Below are positions 8,720 to 18,200 of a DNA stretch of 64,000 nt, piece by piece. The number at the start of each line of letters is the position of its first letter. The stretch's first letter is position 1. The translations under genes and the position numbers were made by a program. The stretch lies in NCBI GenBank assembly GCA_964215955.1, contig CAXPDR010000003.1, positions 1 through 64,000 of the forward strand, read 5' to 3'. Under the pieces are notes generated by a model. That model saw only the letters and a program-made list of their open reading frames with translations. It was not told where the DNA came from and made no database searches. The DNA comes from GCA-2706205 sp964215955 (GTDB taxonomy: Bacteria > Bdellovibrionota > Bacteriovoracia > Bacteriovoracales > Bacteriovoracaceae).

Positions 8720-10138
8720 GTGAAGTATATAACCATCATTCTAGCACTGTTTTCAACTCAAGCGTTAGCAGTATATAAAAATATTTATGCAGGGTATCAG
8801 GATTCTGATAGGCTTAAAGCTATTAAGTTAAACAAACAAATTATCGATCTTGATAAAAAAATAGATGAAGGAAAATATAATTGGGCCCTCACGACTACTT
8901 ATGCGGATTCCAATTCATTTTTAAAATCACTTTACTCTTTTTCTTCCCAACAAACATTATCAAGAAATGTTGAATTAGAAATTTCAAGACCAACGTATAA
9001 GTACGGAACATTTTCTGTTTCTCATGAGCAAGGTGCATATGATATTTCAAATTGGTCCAGCTCAAGTTTATCTTCTTTCTCTGGTGATGAGGTTTATGAA
9101 TCAAAAAATTCTATAAGTTATACTTACGATTTTTTAAACAAGTCTACTCAAACAGATTGGAGTTTAATCCAGCAACAAGATCAAGTGAATAATTTGGGTT
9201 ATGATATTAAAGTTAACCAAGATCATTATGATTTTTTTGTTGCTTATATCGATGCAAAATTAAGAATTATGCTTAACCGTCTCTACAAGGAATTTGCAGC
9301 TAAGTCTAAGCAAAGAGTCAGGATAACAGCTAAAAGAGTAAGAGATGGATTGAGCCGTTCAGTTGAATTAGATCAAGCTCAACTAAACCTTTTAACCCAA
9401 GAAGAAACAATTCTTAGAAATAAAAGTCAGTTAAGAGAAAAAGTTTCCATCATTGAAGAAATTATAGGTATCACATTTAAAGAAGAGGATTATAAATTAG
9501 TTAACTGGAATTATAAATCTATTGATGAGTACAGTTTTGTAAAAGAGATCTCCAAGAACCTTGAAGTGGAACAACTCAAAAATAGCCAACTCGTTAATGA
9601 ATTAGCTCTAAAAAAGCTCAAATACCAAAGTGGGCATAGTTTAAACCTCGGACTATCTTATACAAAAAATGCAGTTGAAGATAATAGAGAAGATGCCTTA
9701 TCGGATTCATGGGGAGCAAGTGTCAATGATGAAAAAATTATTAGCCTCTCATACAGTATTCCATTAGGGGAGAGTAGTTATAAGTATCAAAAACAAAAAA
9801 TATTAGAACTTAAAAATAAAAATTCTCTAGATTTAAAGAATAGAGTTGGCGAAATTGAAGTTCAAAGAAAAGTTCTCCATGAAAATATTTTAAGATTTGA
9901 TGAGGGAATAAAAATATTAAATAATAAAATCCGATTTGCTAAATCTGCATTGAACAAAACTCAAACTCTGTATAATCGTGGTCAGGCCAGTTTTGAGGAA
10001 TTACTTAGAGCGGAGGAGGCTTTTATTAATGCTGAAATTGGTTTAATGAATATGTACTGGCAATATGAATACTCCATAGCAAGTTTATCCTATCTGAATG
10101 GTAATATTATCCAATTACTAGATGGGTATAGGGACTGA
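8720..10138 (+). CDS. TolC-family outer-membrane efflux protein
   Basis: I choose GTG 8720 as the start: GGAGG ends 6 nt before it, and the signal peptide (VKYITIILAL...QALA) then begins correctly. An upstream ATG at 8687 adds 11 basic residues. The protein is about 472 residues with two outer-membrane-efflux repeats, each a long alpha-helical hairpin plus beta strands (ARRVRDGLSRS-like and TLYNRGQASFEELL helices). It would form the trimeric exit duct. Its stop (TGA) nearly touches the RND start, so translation is likely coupled. No membrane-fusion protein lies between. Confidence 0.85.
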   Translation: MKYITIILALFSTQALAVYKNIYAGYQDSDRLKAIKLNKQIIDLDKKIDEGKYNWALTTTYADSNSFLKSLYSFSSQQTLSRNVELEISRPTYKYGTFSVSHEQGAYDISNWSSSSLSSFSGDEVYESKNSISYTYDFLNKSTQTDWSLIQQQDQVNNLGYDIKVNQDHYDFFVAYIDAKLRIMLNRLYKEFAAKSKQRVRITAKRVRDGLSRSVELDQAQLNLLTQEETILRNKSQLREKVSIIEEIIGITFKEEDYKLVNWNYKSIDEYSFVKEISKNLEVEQLKNSQLVNELALKKLKYQSGHSLNLGLSYTKNAVEDNREDALSDSWGASVNDEKIISLSYSIPLGESSYKYQKQKILELKNKNSLDLKNRVGEIEVQRKVLHENILRFDEGIKILNNKIRFAKSALNKTQTLYNRGQASFEELLRAEEAFINAEIGLMNMYWQYEYSIASLSYLNGNIIQLLDGYRD

Positions 10139-10139
10139 A

Positions 10140-13100
10140 ATGAAAAAAGTCATAGACTATTTTGTTGATAATTCTGTAATCGTAAACCTTCTTACTGTCT
10201 TGATTATAGTTATGGGAGGAATGTCTATTATTAACCTTAATAAAGAGACCTTTCCTAATATTGATTTTAATTATATTACAGTTCGAACTGCATATCAGGG
10301 AGCAGCGGCCGAAGATGTTGAAAAGCTTATTTCTATAGAGATTGAAAGAGAACTCAAAGAAGTTGATGGAATTGAAGAAATTAATGCTATGAGTGCAGAA
10401 GGTGCTTCAATCGTTTCGTTAAAAATAGATCCTGATTTTGATACAGATGATGTTCTTGTAGATGTTAGAAATGCTCTTGGTGATTTAGGAGCAAATGTCC
10501 CTGACGATGTTGAATCTCCTGTCATTACAAAAATGACAAATAGGAACAGAGCATTGTTATCTTATGCGATAATTGGAGACGATGAATTAGAATTAAGAAA
10601 AACTGCGAAGTTTGTTCGCGATGAGTTGGAAAGATACGCTCCAATTTCAAAAGTTGAATTAAATGGGTACAGGGAAGAGCAATTTGATATTCAAGTAAAA
10701 TTGGATGCTCTTGAGAAAAATGATATTACATTAACTAGCATTTTACAGGCGATTCGAGATAGGCAAGTAAATATCACTGCTGGAAATATTAAATTACCCG
10801 AAAAAGAGAAGTTAGTTAGAACTTTAAAGGAAAATGAGACAGTTGAAAGTTTTAAAAATATTGTTCTATTATCAAACGATATTGGTTCTTCGCTTAAACT
10901 TAAAGATGTGGCCACTGTATCGAGAATATTAAAAGATAAAACAAGAGAAGAGAGGTCTAATGGACAGTCTGCTATTTTTGTTGAAGTCAATGCCAAGTCA
11001 AATGCAGATGTTATTGAAACATCGGATTGGGTAAAAAATAAAATAGAGGAACTATCAAAATCTAAGGGCTTTAAATATAAAAAATTTGCTGATATGTCCT
11101 TTTATGTAAAAAGAAGATTAGGTGTCCTTTCACAAAATGGAATACAAGGAATTATTCTTGTTATTGTCAGTCTTGTTATGTTCATGAACTTTCGTGTGAG
11201 TCTTATCACTGCTTTAGGGGCTCCATTCGCTTTTCTTGTAGCATTTTCCCTAATGGATAGTTTTGATATTACCATTAATCTGATTTCTATGTTTGGCTTA
11301 ATACTCGTTCTTGGAATGCTCGTTGATGATTCGATTATTGTTGCCGAACAATATTATCAGTATTTAGAAAGAGGAGTAGAACCAAGACAAGCTGCTAAAA
11401 AAGCGGCGTATGATACACTAGCTCCTGTCACCTCAACAGTCCTTACTACCATGGTTGCCTTTGGTTCTCTTTTTTATATGGAAGGGATTATGGGAAAGTT
11501 TATGTGGTCGGTCCCTGCTGTTGTTATTCTCTGTCTTATTGCGAGTTGGATTGAGTGTTTTATTATTTTACCTGGGCATCTTGCTGACTTTGCCTCAGGG
11601 GTAAAAAATATGGAAAAAACAAGATGGTACAAACCAGTTCAAGATTTTTATCAGAAATCTCTTGAATGGAGTTTGAAGCATGCCATTGTTACTGTATCAG
11701 TTTTTATTTTTTTATTCATAAGCTCTATTGCAGCTATTAAGTTTGTTATGAAGTTTGAACTTTTTCCAGCTGATGATGTTACCTATGCTTATTTAAATAT
11801 AAAAGGACCAGTGGGATCAACCTTTGAAAAAACCAATAAGATACTTATGGAAATGGAAAAGATTATTGAAAAGGAAATTCAAAAACATGAAATCGTAGGT
11901 TACAGAACGATTACAGGATATCAATGGTCTAAGGGAGGGACTCCACGAGTCGGCTCTCATTATGGGTCAATTTTTATTGAGCTAACGATGCAAGATTTCA
12001 GAGAAAGAAAAACTGATTTCATTCTGAAAGAAGTCTCCGAAAAGGCGCAGCTTCTTGTTGGTGACTATACCTTTTCATTAGAAAAAATTAAAAATGGACC
12101 ACCTAGTGGAAAACCTGTAAATGTTGAAATTTCCTCTGATTCAATTGAGGACTTAAAGCTTGCTTCTCAAAAAATAAAAACTTATTTAGAAGGAAAGGAA
12201 GAAGTCATAAGTTCAGAGATCGATTATGAAGTTGGAAAACGCCAAATTATTGTAGATATTAATGAAGCTGAAGCAAGAAGACTTGGTGTTACCAATACCC
12301 AAATAGCCATGGAATTAAGAAATGCTTTTGAAGGTCTTGTGGCAACTACTATAAAAAAGTCGGATGAAGATATCGATGTTTTAGTTAGATTAGAAGAAAG
12401 TGAAAGATCCAAAGAAGAGACGTTAAAGAAAATAAAAGTAAGCAATGCTCAGGGGAGAAGAATTCCTCTAGTAAAAATGGCAACTTTTAAGGAGCAAGAT
12501 GGATCTTTTCTTATTAGAAGATTTGATAGAAAGAGAACATTTGCCATTTCAGGGGAAGTGGATAGGCTGAAATCTACATCCAATAAAGTTAATAATGAAA
12601 TTAAACCATTTTTAGATAAAACAGTAGGGCAATTCGAAGGAATGACTTATCAACTTAGTGGTGAAAATAAAGATACTGCCGATTCACTTGCTAGCTTTAA
12701 GAAAGCACTAATTGGTTCGGTATTTTTGATTTTTATTTTACTCGTCGTTCAGTTTTCTTCAATGGCACAGCCATTAATTGTCATGAGTGCAATCCCTTTT
12801 GGATTAATTGGTGTGGTTGCTTCATTTATGGTTTTTAATCTACCAATTGGTTTTATGGCCTTAATGGGAATGCTTGGTTTAGTAGGAGTTGTTATTAATG
12901 ATTCTATCGTCTTAGTGACTTTTATAAATCGTTACTTAAATGAGTATGGTTTTCATATTGAGTCTTTAATAAAAGCTGCAGTCAGTAGGTTTAGACCTGT
13001 TATTCTGACTACTATAACGACTGTCGTTGGCTTGCTGCCGGTAGCTCATATGCCTGGAGGCGATCCATTTTTAAAACCAATGGCCACAAGTTTTGCCTAT

Positions 13101-13205
13101 GGTTTACTTTTTTCAACAACAATAACACTTATTTTTGTCCCAACCTGCTATCTATTATATATGCGTATATTAGAATTTTTTCATAAAGCAAAACATTTAG
13201 AATAA
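10140..13205 (+). CDS. RND-superfamily efflux transporter (AcrB/HAE-like)
   Basis: The start at 10140 (MKKVIDYF) has AGGGA upstream and sits 1 nt after the TolC-like stop; an ATG at 10122 is inside that gene. The protein has 1021 residues with the AcrB plan: TM1, periplasmic loop, TM2-6, TM7, second loop, TM8-12. TM4 carries GMLVDDSIIVAEQ with the two Asp of the proton relay. It exports substrates (drugs, detergents, metals or lipids, not decidable here) using proton motive force with the upstream TolC-like partner. The usual adaptor must be encoded elsewhere or be absent. It is followed by a terminator. Confidence 0.9.
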   Translation: MKKVIDYFVDNSVIVNLLTVLIIVMGGMSIINLNKETFPNIDFNYITVRTAYQGAAAEDVEKLISIEIERELKEVDGIEEINAMSAEGASIVSLKIDPDFDTDDVLVDVRNALGDLGANVPDDVESPVITKMTNRNRALLSYAIIGDDELELRKTAKFVRDELERYAPISKVELNGYREEQFDIQVKLDALEKNDITLTSILQAIRDRQVNITAGNIKLPEKEKLVRTLKENETVESFKNIVLLSNDIGSSLKLKDVATVSRILKDKTREERSNGQSAIFVEVNAKSNADVIETSDWVKNKIEELSKSKGFKYKKFADMSFYVKRRLGVLSQNGIQGIILVIVSLVMFMNFRVSLITALGAPFAFLVAFSLMDSFDITINLISMFGLILVLGMLVDDSIIVAEQYYQYLERGVEPRQAAKKAAYDTLAPVTSTVLTTMVAFGSLFYMEGIMGKFMWSVPAVVILCLIASWIECFIILPGHLADFASGVKNMEKTRWYKPVQDFYQKSLEWSLKHAIVTVSVFIFLFISSIAAIKFVMKFELFPADDVTYAYLNIKGPVGSTFEKTNKILMEMEKIIEKEIQKHEIVGYRTITGYQWSKGGTPRVGSHYGSIFIELTMQDFRERKTDFILKEVSEKAQLLVGDYTFSLEKIKNGPPSGKPVNVEISSDSIEDLKLASQKIKTYLEGKEEVISSEIDYEVGKRQIIVDINEAEARRLGVTNTQIAMELRNAFEGLVATTIKKSDEDIDVLVRLEESERSKEETLKKIKVSNAQGRRIPLVKMATFKEQDGSFLIRRFDRKRTFAISGEVDRLKSTSNKVNNEIKPFLDKTVGQFEGMTYQLSGENKDTADSLASFKKALIGSVFLIFILLVVQFSSMAQPLIVMSAIPFGLIGVVASFMVFNLPIGFMALMGMLGLVGVVINDSIVLVTFINRYLNEYGFHIESLIKAAVSRFRPVILTTITTVVGLLPVAHMPGGDPFLKPMATSFAYGLLFSTTITLIFVPTCYLLYMRILEFFHKAKHLE

Positions 13206-13206
13206 A

Positions 13207-13232
13207 AAAAGGCCTGGATACCCAGGCCTTTA
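13207..13232. terminator. Bidirectional terminator between convergent genes
   Basis: The stem GGCCTGG/CCAGGCC (13211-13217 with 13222-13228) has an ATAC loop and is flanked by an A-run and a T-rich tract, so it can serve both strands. Confidence 0.8.
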
Positions 13233-13259
13233 TTTTAATCATTCCCCAAATATTTCTGT

Positions 13260-14759
13260 CTATCTTTCATATCTTACTTGATAGCTATCAAATTCAAATC
13301 CAGTTCTTTCTGTTGCACCATCAGTGTGTAGAAGTATGGTTAATTTACTTCCAGGTACCCAACCTGTTGTAAAGTTTGTAAGTGCTCTGTCACCAGTTTG
13401 GTTTGTAATTCTTCCTTCTTTACCAGCTTCTTGGGACGCGTACCCTGATTGATCATAAACTATATTTCCATTTTCATCTTTGATGATCATGAAGTCATAA
13501 CCAGCTTCTAAGTCAATTTTTGCTATATCAAGTTTAATAGCTACTGCACCTCTGTCAGATATTTCCTTAACAATAGTTGGTACATTTCTTCCATCTCTTA
13601 TTCTTGCTGGATAAGTTGCGGCACCATTATTTGTTGAATAGAAGTCTCTAATGATTTCCTCAACATATTGTGGCTCATAACTACCATTGTCATCACCATT
13701 ATCTTCATCACAAATAGGAGTAATTACTGGTGGAAGCTCTGGACATTGGCCTGGAACCTCAACTGGAACTTCAACTCTTACTGGAACCTCGACAGGAACT
13801 TCAACTCTTCTTTCAAGAACTTGTGATTCGCAGATAAGCTCGTATGCTTCCCTTAACCCTTGTTTTTGAGCTGGTGATTTTGCACTATAAAGCATACTTG
13901 TATACTCTTCACAGCCTTGACCATTATCAGCAGCAAATGTGAGTAATGCGCTTTTAAAGACAGGAGCTTTTCTTGCTTCAAATTGCATATCCATACATTT
14001 TTCTGTTCTGATCTCTAGTCTACCGTATTGTCTCTCAAGCTTATCATAGTCTTTGAAATCTCTATCTCTTTTATTAATCATTTGAGTTAGTTTTGTTTCA
14101 AGCTGAGACAATGTTGGAATTGCATTTTTTTCTTGGTTAAGATTTTTAGTTGCAACCGTTAAAGCTTTTTTAGCTCTAGCAACCCTTTGATCAATTGTTC
14201 TAAGTTCTGCTAACGTTTTTTTAGCTTGTGCTTTTTTATTAACTAAATTGTTATAAGCTTTCTCTTTTTTCTTTCTATCTTTTTTAGCATCACTACAAGA
14301 GAACCTAAATGGACACTTCTTTTTTTCTCTTTTTTTTGCAGCCTCAAGAACAGTTGAAGCGGTAGCGATCTGTGGACCAAGGTCTGTTATTAATTGGTTA
14401 AGAGTCTTTTCTAATTTAGGTCTATTTTGTTTTTTTCTTACTAAGTCATTATGCAGATTTGATGCTCTTGTATGTTCACTTTCAACTGTATTTAGCTTTG
14501 ACGTTTTAGAAGTTACTTTAGACCTTTGTACTTCAATTTTGTCATTAACATTTCTTACTTTTGTTTCCATGGTGAAAAATTCATTTTCTACAGCAGCTAG
14601 ATCTGCCTTTACTTCAGCACAAATATCCATTTTTTTATGGATTCCTCGGTATCTCTCTCTAATTTGATTTCTCACTCTGTCATTGTTGTCTGCAAAAGAT
14701 TGCGAAGAAACGCATACTAGTGAAAGCACTAGAAATGCATTTTTAGTCCTGTTTTTCAT
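13260..14759 (-). CDS. Exported coiled-coil protein with VEVP repeat and beta-rich C-terminus
   Basis: The protein has 499 residues with a signal peptide (1-23). Residues about 50-265 are a long, very basic coiled coil (KKREKKK, KKDRKKKEK) with a small Cys insert (CPFRFSC). A tandem charged-proline repeat based on V-E-V-P follows at about 316-336, then an acidic spacer. The C-terminal ~120 residues look like a beta-sandwich of CUB-like or pre-peptidase type (LEAGYDFMIIKDENGN, then GWVPGSKLTILLHTD). It may be a stalked surface or periplasm-spanning binding protein. This architecture is not one I can name. Confidence 0.7.
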   Translation of the reverse strand: MKNRTKNAFLVLSLVCVSSQSFADNNDRVRNQIRERYRGIHKKMDICAEVKADLAAVENEFFTMETKVRNVNDKIEVQRSKVTSKTSKLNTVESEHTRASNLHNDLVRKKQNRPKLEKTLNQLITDLGPQIATASTVLEAAKKREKKKCPFRFSCSDAKKDRKKKEKAYNNLVNKKAQAKKTLAELRTIDQRVARAKKALTVATKNLNQEKNAIPTLSQLETKLTQMINKRDRDFKDYDKLERQYGRLEIRTEKCMDMQFEARKAPVFKSALLTFAADNGQGCEEYTSMLYSAKSPAQKQGLREAYELICESQVLERRVEVPVEVPVRVEVPVEVPGQCPELPPVITPICDEDNGDDNGSYEPQYVEEIIRDFYSTNNGAATYPARIRDGRNVPTIVKEISDRGAVAIKLDIAKIDLEAGYDFMIIKDENGNIVYDQSGYASQEAGKEGRITNQTGDRALTNFTTGWVPGSKLTILLHTDGATERTGFEFDSYQVRYER

Positions 14760-14867
14760 AATTTCCCCTGAGATTTAATTTAAGCGGCCCTTTGCTCAAA
14801 TTATTTGCGAGGAACTTACCCTAAAAGTTTGCGCGGTGCAATGGTGCTATTTGACACCATGAATAAT

Positions 14868-15593
14868 TTATAAGTATTTTGAAGATTCTGGGATAAAAAT
14901 TCTATTACAACCAGGGCAAGAATGTAATTTAAGCTTTACTTCAACACTATCTACGAGGGCCTTGGGAGGTAGGTAACCACATGCTTTGCAGGTATTTTGG
15001 GGCGTGATCTCTGCAATGGGACTATATTTTGGACCTTTCGATTGAAGTTCTACAATACGATTTAAAACCTTCTCAGGGATTTGAGGTTTTAAAATCTCAA
15101 TTCTATTTTTAAGTGTATTAAGTTCATGATAAAGAGGTTCATTTTCTTCTTTAATTTCACCTTCAATTTCTTTAATTGTCTCTAAAGTTCCCTTTAGAAA
15201 GTTCTCAGCATTAGTGATGGATTCCTCTAGAATTTCAGTTTGTTCTAAGATTTCTAGGCCTTTTTCTTCTAACTGACTAAGCTCATTTTCATAGGAGTCT
15301 ATCTGGGTATTAATGGCTTCCAATTCATGTTGAGAAGCTATTTGATTGATTTTTATTCGAGAATTTTTAAGTTTGTTTGAGGTCTCGTTGATTTGATTCT
15401 CAATTTTGGTCATTTCAGGTTTTAGTTGCTTGAGATGGACTAAATCATTTTGTAATATTTTATCTCGCTTAGTCCGTTGATCCTCTATTTTTTCAATTCT
15501 TTGGAGTTCAGTTTGGATCGATTTACTTAGCTCATCTTTTTTAAGATGAAGACTTTGAAATTCCTTTAGTATTCTGAATATCTCTTTATTCAC
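14868..15593 (-). CDS. Coiled-coil protein with C4-type zinc ribbon
   Basis: The protein has 241 residues with a GTG start (15591-15593). Residues about 10-180 are an antiparallel coiled coil. The end carries C-x2-C (CKACGY) and C-x2-C (CPGC) about 20 residues apart, the C4 zinc ribbon of the PF02591/CT398 family. It is cytoplasmic. Family members are conserved but of uncertain role, with flagellar, secretion or nucleic-acid links proposed. It is divergent from aroB with 37 bp between them. Confidence 0.8.
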   Translation of the reverse strand: MNKEIFRILKEFQSLHLKKDELSKSIQTELQRIEKIEDQRTKRDKILQNDLVHLKQLKPEMTKIENQINETSNKLKNSRIKINQIASQHELEAINTQIDSYENELSQLEEKGLEILEQTEILEESITNAENFLKGTLETIKEIEGEIKEENEPLYHELNTLKNRIEILKPQIPEKVLNRIVELQSKGPKYSPIAEITPQNTCKACGYLPPKALVDSVEVKLKLHSCPGCNRIFIPESSKYL

Positions 15594-15630
15594 CTTGTAG
15601 CCTTTTTGAAAATGGTGTAGTTATAAATTT

Positions 15631-16596
15631 ATGCAATCTTATAGCAAAGAAAATCTTTTAAAAAGTATAGAAGAATATAACTACTTTATTGTAGATGGAA
15701 AAGTACTAAAGCTACATGGCTGGTTATCAAGTTTTATGGAAGATAAAGTTTGCTTTGTCTTGGATAAAGAGCCAGAAGAATATAAGAGCTTAGATGCATA
15801 TGGTGAGGCCATTGATTTCTTTTTAAAAAAGGAGATTTCACGAGGGGATGAGTTAATAGTAATAGGCGGAGGCGCTACTAGTGACTTTGGTGGTTTTGTT
15901 GCAGCAACAATTCTTAGGGGGGTCAATTGGCACGTTGTTCCTACTACATTTCTTTCGATGATTGATGCTAGTATCGGTGGAAAGGTCGGCATAAACTCTG
16001 AGTATGGTAAAAATTTGATTGGAGCTTTTCATTTACCAAAAACTACTAAGATCTGTCTCTCATTTTTGAAAACTCTAGATCAAAAAGATTATAATTCTGG
16101 TCTAGGGGAACTTATCAAATATTTTTTTATTTCGGGTGAAATTAACCTATATAAAGACTATGATAAAGAGGATTACATAAAGGATTGCGCAAAATTTAAG
16201 AATGACATCGTCGCAAACGATTTTAAAGAAAATGGATTAAGGGCCATTCTCAACTTTGGTCATACTTTTGGACATGCAATTGAAAAAATAAATAATCTAC
16301 CCCATGGGGTCGCAGTTTATTATGGTATTCAAATGTTAATAGATTTTATTCAACCAGAATTAAAATCAGATTTTAAAAATCTATCTAATACTTTAAATAT
16401 AAACTTTAAAAAAAATGAAAAGATGAATTTTGATGAGTTTTGGCTATTTCTTTTAAAAGATAAAAAGCGTAAGGGAGATAGTTTGGACTTTATTCTAAGT
16501 GACCAAATGCAAGGGGCGAAAATTATAAACTTTAAATTGGATAATCTTAAAAAATTAATAAAAGAAAATGAAAACTATTGCCATTACTTCCTCTAG
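15631..16596 (+). CDS. aroB: 3-dehydroquinate synthase
   Basis: AroB is the second shikimate-pathway enzyme. It makes 3-dehydroquinate from DAHP using NAD and a divalent metal. Diagnostic segments are VIGGGATSDFGGFVAA, VPTTFLSMIDASIGGK, the GELIKY metal region and NFGHTFGHAIE. At 321 residues it is about 40 shorter than the E. coli enzyme, mainly at the N-terminus and in loops. It overlaps aroA by 29 bp, so the two are translationally linked. Confidence 0.95.
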   Translation: MQSYSKENLLKSIEEYNYFIVDGKVLKLHGWLSSFMEDKVCFVLDKEPEEYKSLDAYGEAIDFFLKKEISRGDELIVIGGGATSDFGGFVAATILRGVNWHVVPTTFLSMIDASIGGKVGINSEYGKNLIGAFHLPKTTKICLSFLKTLDQKDYNSGLGELIKYFFISGEINLYKDYDKEDYIKDCAKFKNDIVANDFKENGLRAILNFGHTFGHAIEKINNLPHGVAVYYGIQMLIDFIQPELKSDFKNLSNTLNINFKKNEKMNFDEFWLFLLKDKKRKGDSLDFILSDQMQGAKIINFKLDNLKKLIKENENYCHYFL

Positions 16597-17779
16597 TATT
16601 CAAGAGACTCAAATTTGTCCAACATCAAAATCTTATGCTAATAGATTATTAGTTTTAGGGGCCCTTAAAACCGAGCCATTTAAAATATTTAATTTGCCTG
16701 AATCACAAGACGTCAAAGATATGATCCAAGTTTTAAAAAAAATTGGATTAAATATCGTAGAAAATTCTAACCATTTAATCATTAAAAATAGTTTTCCTGA
16801 ATGTGAGGTTTTATCCGTAGATTCAATTCTGCTTCCAGGAAGTGAAGGTGGAACCACCATTAGATTTTTACTTCCTTTGCTTGCACTTGGGGCAAATTGT
16901 TATGAACTTCCGTTGAAAGGTTTAATGACCAAAAGACCGATGGAAAACTTATTAGAGAACCTTGAAAATAATGGAGCTTTTACTCATCAAAAAGAAGAAA
17001 GCATTCAGGTTAGAGGTCCTTTGAGAAATCATTGTCATTTTAAAATTGATTGTTCTAAAACAACTCAATTTGCTTCAGCCCTTTTACATTTGAAAGTTAA
17101 ATCTAATATGAATTTAAAATTTAATCTAGCAAATATAACAAGCTCTCAATCATATTTAGACTTAACAAATTTTTTAATTGAACAAACAAGATTAAATAAA
17201 GAAATAGAGGTTAGTCCTGATTTTAGTTCTTTAGGATATTTTATTGTTTACGCTCTTTTGTTTCAAAAATTGACCATAACAAATGTGAAACTAATTGACT
17301 CATTACAAGCAGATGCAAAGATCTTTGATGTACTGACACAAATCGGTGCGAAGTTTAAGCACAATGAAAAAGGCCTCACTGTTCTTCCTATTTCAAATCT
17401 GGATACATGTTTTGAAATTGATGGAGCTACTTGTATCGATTTAGTTCCCACCTTAATTTTTCTGGCTTCTTTTTTAACGGGTTCTTCTAAAATTAAAAAT
17501 TTAAAGTATTTAAAGTATAAAGAATGTGATCGACTTGAAGCGATGAAAAATATAATGAATGCTATTGGAGTCAATTATATTTATGATGAATTTGCAGATG
17601 TTCTCATTATTAATGGAAAAATGACCTATCCCAAGATTGACGAAATAAGAACAGAAGATGACCATAGAATGATTATGGTTGCAGCTTTATTTTTAAAGAA
17701 ATTAGGAGGGGGGATCTTGGCTCCATATACTGGAGTAAAAAAATCATTTCCGAACTTTTTCTCCATTTTTAATCCATAA
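16568..17779 (+). CDS. aroA: 5-enolpyruvylshikimate-3-phosphate synthase
   Basis: EPSP synthase transfers enolpyruvyl from PEP to shikimate-3-phosphate. Motifs seen are PTSKSYANR (substrate-binding Lys/Ser), GSEGGTTIRFLLPLLAL (the NAGTxxR-equivalent loop, here divergent), KRPMENLL and TEDDHRMIMVA. The protein has 403 residues, against ~427 in E. coli. The 5' end lies inside aroB. The loop reading GSEGGTT rather than NAGTA is worth noting because that loop influences glyphosate binding. No inference about sensitivity is drawn. Confidence 0.93.
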   Translation: MKTIAITSSSIQETQICPTSKSYANRLLVLGALKTEPFKIFNLPESQDVKDMIQVLKKIGLNIVENSNHLIIKNSFPECEVLSVDSILLPGSEGGTTIRFLLPLLALGANCYELPLKGLMTKRPMENLLENLENNGAFTHQKEESIQVRGPLRNHCHFKIDCSKTTQFASALLHLKVKSNMNLKFNLANITSSQSYLDLTNFLIEQTRLNKEIEVSPDFSSLGYFIVYALLFQKLTITNVKLIDSLQADAKIFDVLTQIGAKFKHNEKGLTVLPISNLDTCFEIDGATCIDLVPTLIFLASFLTGSSKIKNLKYLKYKECDRLEAMKNIMNAIGVNYIYDEFADVLIINGKMTYPKIDEIRTEDDHRMIMVAALFLKKLGGGILAPYTGVKKSFPNFFSIFNP

Positions 17780-17846
17780 AAGCAATGACTTAAAGTTTTT
17801 TTAAAAAATATTACGGTTTTATAAACTACATCCGATAAGCTTTCAT

Positions 17847-18176
17847 ATGTTAGTAAATTTAGAGAACTTGAAATTGCACTTTGATGGTGATGAAGAATTA
17901 ATTCTGGAGCTTTTAGAAGTCTTTGAATCCACTTATCCTGGAACCTTAACTTCGGTTGAAACAGCTATAAAAGAACAGAGCTTTTCAGACTTAGAATTAC
18001 ATGCCCATACCCTGAAGGGAATGATTGCTAATTTCTTTAGTGAAGAGCTAAAAGAAGCAGCTTTTAGTCTTGAAAAATCTGGGCGAGAGAAAAAAGATGA
18101 AGGACTGGATCAACCTTTAAAAGTACTACAAGAAAAGTTACCTCTTCTTGTTGAGGAAATCAGAACGAGTTTTTAA
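17847..18176 (+). CDS. Histidine phosphotransfer (Hpt) domain protein
   Basis: A 109-residue single-domain protein, all helical. HAHTLKG contains the phospho-accepting His54 in the Hpt consensus HxLKG. It relays phosphoryl groups between a hybrid kinase and a response regulator. The next gene, 24 bp downstream, is a response regulator with a DHp-like tail, and a hybrid kinase lies 10 kb away. It is cytoplasmic. Confidence 0.88.
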   Translation: MLVNLENLKLHFDGDEELILELLEVFESTYPGTLTSVETAIKEQSFSDLELHAHTLKGMIANFFSEELKEAAFSLEKSGREKKDEGLDQPLKVLQEKLPLLVEEIRTSF

Positions 18177-18200
18177 CTACTAATAGCTAAGGGATATCGT

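Noticed and set aside
13687..13869. Plus-strand Thr/Ser/Gly repeat frame
   Set aside because: Antisense of the VEVP repeat, not an independent gene.
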